Shown in pieces: positions 33,888 through 38,986 of a stretch of 38,986 nucleotides of DNA. Origin of the DNA: Planktomarina sp. (GTDB taxonomy: Bacteria > Pseudomonadota > Alphaproteobacteria > Rhodobacterales > Rhodobacteraceae); assembly GCA_020630595.1 (NCBI GenBank), contig JAHDBC010000019.1, positions 1-38,986 of the forward strand, written 5' to 3'. Under the pieces are notes generated by a model. That model had not been told where the DNA came from, searched no databases, and saw only the letters and a list, made by a program, of their open reading frames with translations. The stretch's first letter is position 1, and each line of letters opens with the position of its first letter. The position numbers and the translations under genes are program-made.

Positions 33888-34615
33888 TCCAGCCAATCCA
33901 ATACGGCCTTTGGGGTGAACAGCGCATGCCGATCCGGCACGGCGGGCCGGTCGATCATGATAACGGGCACATTCAGCGCACGGGCAGCGGCAATCTTGGC
34001 ATAGGCCCCGGTGCCCCCCGCATTCTTGGAAACGACCAAGTCAATCTTGTGGGCCCGCATCAGGGCCAGATCATTTTCGATGCTGAAAGGACCCCGGTCA
34101 ACGATCACATGGGTGTCAGGCAGCGGCAACGCAGACTTTGGCGGGTCGACCAGCCGCAACAGGTAAAAATGCTGCGGATTGGGCGCAAACTCTGCCAGAT
34201 GCATCCGGCCCACGGCCAACATCACCCGTTGCGCCGGGCGGTTCAGGGCCGCAACGGCGCCCGCGATATCCGGCACATGGGTCCAGCTGTCGCCGGGTTC
34301 TGCGATCCACGGCGCCCGCGTCAAAGCCACCAGCGGAACATTCGTCATCTTGCATGCCTTGATCGCGTTCATGGACATTTGAACGGCGAAAGGGTGCGTG
34401 GCGTCGATCACATGGGTGATGTGGTTGACGCGGATGTATTCGGCCAACCCCTGTGGCCCGCCAAACCCCCCAATGCGTTGGGGCAGGGGTTGGCGGATCG
34501 GGCGATCCACGCGCCCAGCGAAAGAAACCGTTCCCGTCAGGCCACGGTCATGGACCAAACGGCCAAGGGCGGTGGCTTCGGTCGTGCCAGCCAAAATCAA
34601 CAGGTTATGTGCCAT
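33860..34615 (-). CDS. cobK: Precorrin-6A reductase CobK
   Basis: A 251-residue NADPH-dependent reductase of precorrin-6A to precorrin-6B. Diagnostic patterns: ILAGTTEATALGRL at the start, VIDATHPFAVQMS, ALTRAPW and LVVSKNAGGTGAYAKIAAA. It lies reversed inside the otherwise plus-strand operon. Its ATG (34615-34613) shares two bases with the cobL ATG, and its 3' end overlaps cobJ by 28 bases. Its ribosome-binding site (AAGGA) and promoter must lie within cobL. It therefore cannot be on the riboswitch transcript. Confidence 0.94.
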   Translation of the reverse strand: MAHNLLILAGTTEATALGRLVHDRGLTGTVSFAGRVDRPIRQPLPQRIGGFGGPQGLAEYIRVNHITHVIDATHPFAVQMSMNAIKACKMTNVPLVALTRAPWIAEPGDSWTHVPDIAGAVAALNRPAQRVMLAVGRMHLAEFAPNPQHFYLLRLVDPPKSALPLPDTHVIVDRGPFSIENDLALMRAHKIDLVVSKNAGGTGAYAKIAAARALNVPVIMIDRPAVPDRHALFTPKAVLDWLDHSGTDRGV

Positions 34616-35801
34616 GTCTGACGGTCCTTGGATCACGATTGTCGGGCTGGGCGAAGATGGACTGGATGGCCTGCCCCCTGCAAGCCGTTCCGCGCTGGAG
34701 CGTGCCGAAATCGTCATGGGGCCGCAACGGCACTTAGACCTGATCGGCTCGGTGTCGGGGAAGGTGGTGGCCTGGCCCGTGCCCTTTTCCAGTGGGATTG
34801 ATGTGTTGAAAGGCTTCAAGGGGCAGCGTGTTGCCGTGCTGGCGTCGGGCGATCCGTTTTGGTTCGGGGCAGGGGCCGTGATCGCGCGGCACTTTGAACC
34901 GGGGGACTGGACCTGCCTGCCGGGGCCGTCGGTGTTTTCGCTTGTGGCGTCCCGGTTGGGCTGGGCGTTGGACCGAACGATCTGTTTGGGGCTTCACGCC
35001 GCCCCGATGGAACGATTGCGCCCGCATCTGGCAGACGGGGCACGGTTGATTGTAACGTTGCGCGATGGGGCGGCGGTGACGGATTTGGCCCGTTATCTGT
35101 GTGATGTTGGGGCCAATGAATCCCGACTGACAGTGGCAGAGGCTGTGGGCGGACCGAACGAAAAGATAACACGCACTCACGCTGCAGACGCATTAGATGG
35201 CGTGTTCACCCACCCTGTCGCCGTGGCGATAGAACCGGCGGGATCGTCTGCCGCCCTGCCACGGTGTTCCGGTCTGCCAGACGACATATTTGAAACAGAT
35301 GGGGTTATGACCAAACGCCCGGTTCGGGCGTTGACGCTGTCTGCCCTTGCCCCCCAGCCCGGTGAAATGCTGTGGGACATTGGCGGGGGGTCGGGATCCA
35401 TAGCCATTGAATGGCTTCTTGCTGATCCGGACTGTCAGGCGATTGCAGTTGAATCCCGCGCAGACCGGGTCGGAATGATCCAATCGAATGCGCGGGCCTT
35501 GGGCGTGGATCGGTTGCAGGTTGTCCAAGGCAGCGCCCCCGACGCGCTTTCGGGTTTGGATCAGCCCGATGCGATATTTATCGGCGGGGGGCTATCACAA
35601 GACATGATCGATGCGTTGCCCCGGGGGGTTCGGATTGTTGCAAATGGCGTCACCTTGGAAGCCGAAGCGTTGTTGACGGCCGTTCATAAAGCGCATGGCG
35701 GCGATCTGATGCGGATCGAAATCGCGCGGGCCAAACCATTGGGGGCAAAACGCGGCTGGGACGCCGCATATCCCATTGTGCAATGGGTGGGCATGTTGTG
35801 A
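34614..35801 (+). CDS. cobL: Precorrin-6Y C5,15-methyltransferase (decarboxylating) CobL
   Basis: A 395-residue fusion. The N-terminal CbiE-like methyltransferase (about 1-200; IVGLGEDGLDGLPPASR, VLASGDPFWFGAGA) methylates C5, and the C-terminal CbiT-like domain (about 210-395; LWDIGGGSGSIAIEWL near 252-267 as the SAM site) methylates C15 and decarboxylates the C12 side chain. The ATG at 34614 is preferred over 34398, which lies antisense to cobK. The ribosome-binding sequence CAGGTT lies inside the reversed cobK coding region. Confidence 0.94.
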   Translation: MSDGPWITIVGLGEDGLDGLPPASRSALERAEIVMGPQRHLDLIGSVSGKVVAWPVPFSSGIDVLKGFKGQRVAVLASGDPFWFGAGAVIARHFEPGDWTCLPGPSVFSLVASRLGWALDRTICLGLHAAPMERLRPHLADGARLIVTLRDGAAVTDLARYLCDVGANESRLTVAEAVGGPNEKITRTHAADALDGVFTHPVAVAIEPAGSSAALPRCSGLPDDIFETDGVMTKRPVRALTLSALAPQPGEMLWDIGGGSGSIAIEWLLADPDCQAIAVESRADRVGMIQSNARALGVDRLQVVQGSAPDALSGLDQPDAIFIGGGLSQDMIDALPRGVRIVANGVTLEAEALLTAVHKAHGGDLMRIEIARAKPLGAKRGWDAAYPIVQWVGML

Positions 35802-36157
35802 TCGTTGCGGGGTTCGGATTTCGCAAAGCTGCGACGGTCGATAGTTTGGCCGATGCCTTGGCGCGCACAGGGGCGCACCCAACCCATATCGCCACCCTTC
35901 AAAGCAAGGCCCGAACTGGTGTATTCCGGGCCTTTGCCCGGGCGCGATCGTTGCCGGTGATCGAAGTGCCCGATGAACAGGCGCAGATGATCGATACCCC
36001 CACCAAGTCGGCGTCATCGTTGGCAGCAAAGGGCACGGGGTCCGTGGCCGAAGCGGCAGCCATCGCCGCCTGTTTTGGTGGAACTTTGATCGCCAAGCGC
36101 TTTATTTCAAATGATCAAATGGCGACCTGCGCCATCGCAAAGGGATCTGAAACATGA
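35798..36157 (+). CDS. cobE: CobE/CbiG C-terminal-domain protein
   Basis: A 119-residue protein matching CobE and the C-terminal domain of Cbi[17 protein letters not shown] at the start and [14 protein letters not shown], typical of the family, are clear. CobE is required in the aerobic pathway, with a poorly defined role at the precorrin-4/5 stage. A GTG start at 35798 overlaps the cobL stop (GTGA). The end overlaps the cobM start by 4 bases. Confidence 0.88.
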   Translation: MIVAGFGFRKAATVDSLADALARTGAHPTHIATLQSKARTGVFRAFARARSLPVIEVPDEQAQMIDTPTKSASSLAAKGTGSVAEAAAIAACFGGTLIAKRFISNDQMATCAIAKGSET

Positions 36158-36948
36158 CCGTTCATTTCATCGGTGCTGGCCCCGGTGCCGCAGATCTGAT
36201 CACGTTGCGGGGGCGGGATCTGATTGCGGCCAGTCCTGTGTGCCTGTACGCCGGTTCATTGGTGCCAGAGGCGATATTGGATCATTGCCCCCCCGGGGCC
36301 AAAATCATCAATACGGCACCAATGGCACTGGATGACATCATCGCGGAATGTCAGGCGGCGAACGATGCCGGTCAGGATGTGGCGCGGCTGCATTCGGGGG
36401 ATTTGTCGGTCTGGTCGGCCATGGGCGAACAGCTTCGGCGGCTGAAGGCGGCAGGGATCGACTTTACGGTCACGCCCGGCGTGCCATCGTTCGCTGCAGG
36501 GGCCGCAGCACTGGGGCAGGAATTGACCCTTCCGGGCCTGTCGCAATCGGTTGTGCTGACCCGCACCGAAGGCAAGGCATCAAAGATGCCAAACCAAGAA
36601 ACCCTGTCCGCGTTTGGGGCGACGGGGGCAACATTGGCATTGCATTTGTCCATTGGGCAGGTCGGCAAAGTTGTGGGTGAATTGACCCCGCATTACGGCC
36701 CTGACTGCCCGGTTGCTGTTGTGTACCGGGCCACATGGCCCGATGAACGGGTGATCCGAACCACTTTGGCGGGTCTGGCAAACAGTCTGGATGCGAATAT
36801 CGCCCGAACCGCATTGATTTTTGTCGGCCATTCCATTGGTGGCGAAGACTTTGACGAAAGCCGGCTTTATGCCGCTGATTATGACCGACGCTACCGCCCC
36901 CAATCGGCGGACAGCCCTTGGTCGGAATGGCAACATGGGGATGACTGA
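36154..36948 (+). CDS. cobM: Precorrin-4 C11-methyltransferase CobM
   Basis: A 264-residue SAM methyltransferase making precorrin-5. Motifs are [49 protein letters not shown] and [21 protein letters not shown]. The ATG overlaps the cobE stop by 4 bases. Near-continuous overlaps from cobN onward indicate one polycistronic message. Confidence 0.95.
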   Translation: MTVHFIGAGPGAADLITLRGRDLIAASPVCLYAGSLVPEAILDHCPPGAKIINTAPMALDDIIAECQAANDAGQDVARLHSGDLSVWSAMGEQLRRLKAAGIDFTVTPGVPSFAAGAAALGQELTLPGLSQSVVLTRTEGKASKMPNQETLSAFGATGATLALHLSIGQVGKVVGELTPHYGPDCPVAVVYRATWPDERVIRTTLAGLANSLDANIARTALIFVGHSIGGEDFDESRLYAADYDRRYRPQSADSPWSEWQHGDD

Positions 36949-38257
36949 TATGGTGCCGGGATTGATGATTTCCGCCCCATCGTCGGGCACAGGCAAAACG
37001 ACCGTTATGCTGGGCCTGCTGCGGGCGCTGCGCGATTACGGGTTGAAAGTGCAACCGTTCAAATCTGGGCCTGATTACATCGATCCTGCGTTTCATCTGG
37101 CCGCATCGGGTCGACCATCGTTCAATCTGGATACCTGGGCGATGGATGATGCGCTGTTGAACGGGATTTCTGCGCAGATGGATGGGGCCGATATCTGTAT
37201 CGCCGAAGGGTCCATGGGCCTGTATGATGGGGTCGCCACGCGCGGTCAGGCGGGGTTTGGATCGTCCGCTGAAACGGCCCTGCGCATGGGCTGGCCCGTT
37301 GTACTGGTTGTCGATGTGGGCGGTCAGGCCCAATCCGCCGCTGCCACGGCACTGGGATTTCAACACTATAATCCCGATTTGCCCTTCGCTGGCGTGATCT
37401 TGAACCGTTGTGCGTCGCCGCGCCACGAACGGCTGGCCCGTGTTGGGATGGATCACGCAGGGATCAAGGTTTTGGGCGTATTGCCCCGCCGTGGTGATCT
37501 GGCCCTGCCCGAACGCCATCTGGGCCTGATACAGGCCGTGGAACATCCCGATCTGGAGGCCGCAATTGCAGGATATGCGGAATTTTTGCGCGATAATGTG
37601 GATTTGGCGGCGATCCGAAACGCCGCGGCCCATGGCGTGACCGCCCCTGCCGGAACATTGCCCAACCCGCCGGCCCAGCGAATTGCTTTGGCCCGGGACG
37701 CTGCGTTTTCATTCACCTATCCGCATCTTTTGCAGGGCTGGCGGGATGCGGGGGCCGAAGTCCTGCCGTTTTCGCCCCTTGCCGACGAAGCACCAGCAGC
37801 AGATGCCGATCTGGTTTGGCTGCCCGGTGGATACCCGGAATTGCATGGTGGTACGCTTGCAGCGGCGGAAACCTACAAGGCCGGGATGCGCGTTCACGCC
37901 CAAACCAAACCGGTCCATGGGGAATGCGGGGGTTATATGGCGTTGGGCGCGGGATTGGTGGCCAAAGATGGCACGCGCCACGAAATGCTGGGGCTGTTGG
38001 GTGTGGAAACATCCTATGAAAAGCGGAAATTCCACTTGGGCTATCGCCGCGCCATCCTGAACGATCCCATGCCCGGTTTTGCTGCAGGTCAGGCGCTGCG
38101 CGGGCACGAATTTCATTATTCCACGATACTTGCTGAACCGGATGCACCGCTGGCACAAGTGATGGATGCCGATGGCAACCCTGTGCCTGAAACGGGATCG
38201 CGGCGCGGGCATGTGACGGGCACATTTTTTCATTTGATCACGGCGGAACGGGCATGA
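36941..38257 (+). CDS. cobB: Hydrogenobyrinic acid a,c-diamide synthase CobB
   Basis: A 438-residue glutamine-dependent amidotransferase. The N-terminal P-loop is [17 protein letters not shown] (residues 14-30), with [14 protein letters not shown]. The C-terminal class I GATase has its nucleophile in [11 protein letters not shown] (Cys near 329) and a late [12 protein letters not shown] histidine. It amidates the a and c side chains before CobN-S-T inserts cobalt. The ATG at 36941 overlaps cobM by 8 bases; ATG 36950 is an alternative. Confidence 0.93.
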   Translation: MTDMVPGLMISAPSSGTGKTTVMLGLLRALRDYGLKVQPFKSGPDYIDPAFHLAASGRPSFNLDTWAMDDALLNGISAQMDGADICIAEGSMGLYDGVATRGQAGFGSSAETALRMGWPVVLVVDVGGQAQSAAATALGFQHYNPDLPFAGVILNRCASPRHERLARVGMDHAGIKVLGVLPRRGDLALPERHLGLIQAVEHPDLEAAIAGYAEFLRDNVDLAAIRNAAAHGVTAPAGTLPNPPAQRIALARDAAFSFTYPHLLQGWRDAGAEVLPFSPLADEAPAADADLVWLPGGYPELHGGTLAAAETYKAGMRVHAQTKPVHGECGGYMALGAGLVAKDGTRHEMLGLLGVETSYEKRKFHLGYRRAILNDPMPGFAAGQALRGHEFHYSTILAEPDAPLAQVMDADGNPVPETGSRRGHVTGTFFHLITAERA

Positions 38258-38973
38258 CGGGTTTTGTTTCTTTTGTGGGATCCGGCCCCGGTGATCCGGA
38301 ATTGCTGACGCTGAAGGCCGTGGACAGATTGAAACGCGCGGACGCCGTGCTGTTTGATGATTTGTCGTCCGGTCCGATCCTGCAATACGCCCGTGACGGG
38401 GCAGATCTGGTGGGCGTGGGCAAACGGGCAGGGCGCCCGTCCCCGAAACAGGATCATGTGTCACGCCTGTTGGTGGATTATGCCAAAGAAGGCGGGCGGA
38501 TCGTCCGGCTGAAATCCGGGGACAGCGGTTTGTTTGGCCGGTTGGAAGAAGAATTGGTCGCCTGCCAGAACGCAGGGGTTGACTATGAAATCATCCCCGG
38601 TGTGCCATCTGCCATTGCGGCGGCGGCGGCGATTGGTATTCCCCTGACCCGGCGCATGACGGCACGGCGGGTCCAGTTTGTTACCGGCCATGATGCGCGC
38701 GGCGAACTGCCCCCGGATACGAACATCGCGGCGCTTGCGGACCCGGGCGCCTGCACGGTCGTGTTCATGGGCAAACGCACGTGGCCGAAACTGTGTGGCA
38801 CATTGATGGACCACGGCCTGCCACCAGATACCCCCGCCATATTGGCTCAGGCCGTGGGCACCGCAGACCAGCATGTCACCCGCAGCACCGTTGCCGGGTT
38901 GGCTGATCAACTGGCCGCAGAAATCGGCACCAAACCAGCCTTGATCTTGTACGGGCCTTTGGCTGAAGTTTAG
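38254..38973 (+). CDS. cobA: Uroporphyrinogen-III C-methyltransferase CobA
   Basis: A 239-residue single-domain SUMT, the entry step to the corrin pathway and to siroheme. Motifs are VGSGPGDPELLTLKAVD, VLFDDLSSGPI, VGKRAGRPSPKQDHVSRLLVDY, RLKSGDSGLFGRLEEE and PGVPSAIAAAAAIGIPLTRR. There is no CysG-type dehydrogenase/ferrochelatase fusion. The ATG overlaps the cobB stop by 4 bases. The window ends 13 bases after its stop, so the operon may continue. Confidence 0.94.
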   Translation: MTGFVSFVGSGPGDPELLTLKAVDRLKRADAVLFDDLSSGPILQYARDGADLVGVGKRAGRPSPKQDHVSRLLVDYAKEGGRIVRLKSGDSGLFGRLEEELVACQNAGVDYEIIPGVPSAIAAAAAIGIPLTRRMTARRVQFVTGHDARGELPPDTNIAALADPGACTVVFMGKRTWPKLCGTLMDHGLPPDTPAILAQAVGTADQHVTRSTVAGLADQLAAEIGTKPALILYGPLAEV

Positions 38974-38986
38974 ACGGTTGTTGATC

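Noticed and set aside
36470..37633. 387-residue minus-strand open frame opposite cobM/cobB
   Set aside because: Spans two well-supported genes in antisense and has no family-like patterns.
1..38986. tRNA or rRNA genes, CRISPR arrays, insertion sequences
   Set aside because: No cloverleaf, repeat-spacer pattern, transposase motif or terminal inverted repeats were noticed on reading; nothing to support such features.

Overview
The window looks like DNA from an alphaproteobacterium of the Rhodobacteraceae/Roseobacter group. The evidence is a PhyR-NepR-EcfG general stress response (found only in Alphaproteobacteria), the oxygen-dependent cobalamin pathway (CobG, CobN, CobW), ExoD and YihY/BrkB relatives, and a ParAB plus Rep_3-type initiator module like those on roseobacter extrachromosomal replicons. 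The genus cannot be fixed from sequence alone.

Region 1 (1-11.0 kb) is a general stress response island. At its core, nepR, ecfG, a HisKA_2 sensor kinase and a phospholipase D-like gene form one minus-strand unit, divergent from phyR. Around it are likely targets: four small membrane-associated proteins (DUF883-, YtxH-, holin- and DUF3618-like), a BrkB-type membrane protein, a 57-residue one-pass membrane protein, ExoD, Dps, a divergent single receiver domain, a Crp/Fnr regulator and a PLDc_N peptide. The EcfG promoter pattern (GGAAC, 16-17 bases, CGTT) is visible upstream of several. Four match exactly with a 16-base spacer: the DUF883-like gene, the 57-aa gene, exoD and the PLDc_N gene.

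Region 2 (11.1-18.6 kb) holds tamA-tamB for outer-membrane assembly and a tungstate-type ABC transporter, tupBCA, with start and stop codons overlapping throughout.

Region 3 (18.6-22.7 kb) is a plasmid-type replication and partition module. parA-parB lie on the minus strand, followed by an AT-rich intergenic region with iterons and a palindrome, then a plus-strand Rep_3 initiator. The four iteron copies form two pairs of opposite orientation, each pair spaced exactly 44 bp. The window therefore probably comes from a plasmid or chromid, or from a chromosome that has captured one.

Region 4 (22.7-38.98 kb) is cobalamin biosynthesis. cobQ overlaps the 3' end of the initiator gene tail to tail. 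A lipoprotein gene and cobO follow, then a cobalamin riboswitch that opens a long plus-strand operon: DUF1636-cobW-cobN-cobG-cobH-cobI-cobJ-(cobK reversed)-cobL-cobE-cobM-cobB-cobA. Together these cover most steps from uroporphyrinogen III to adenosylcobyric acid. cobF and the cobS/cobT chelatase subunits are not in the window. The operon may continue past the right edge.
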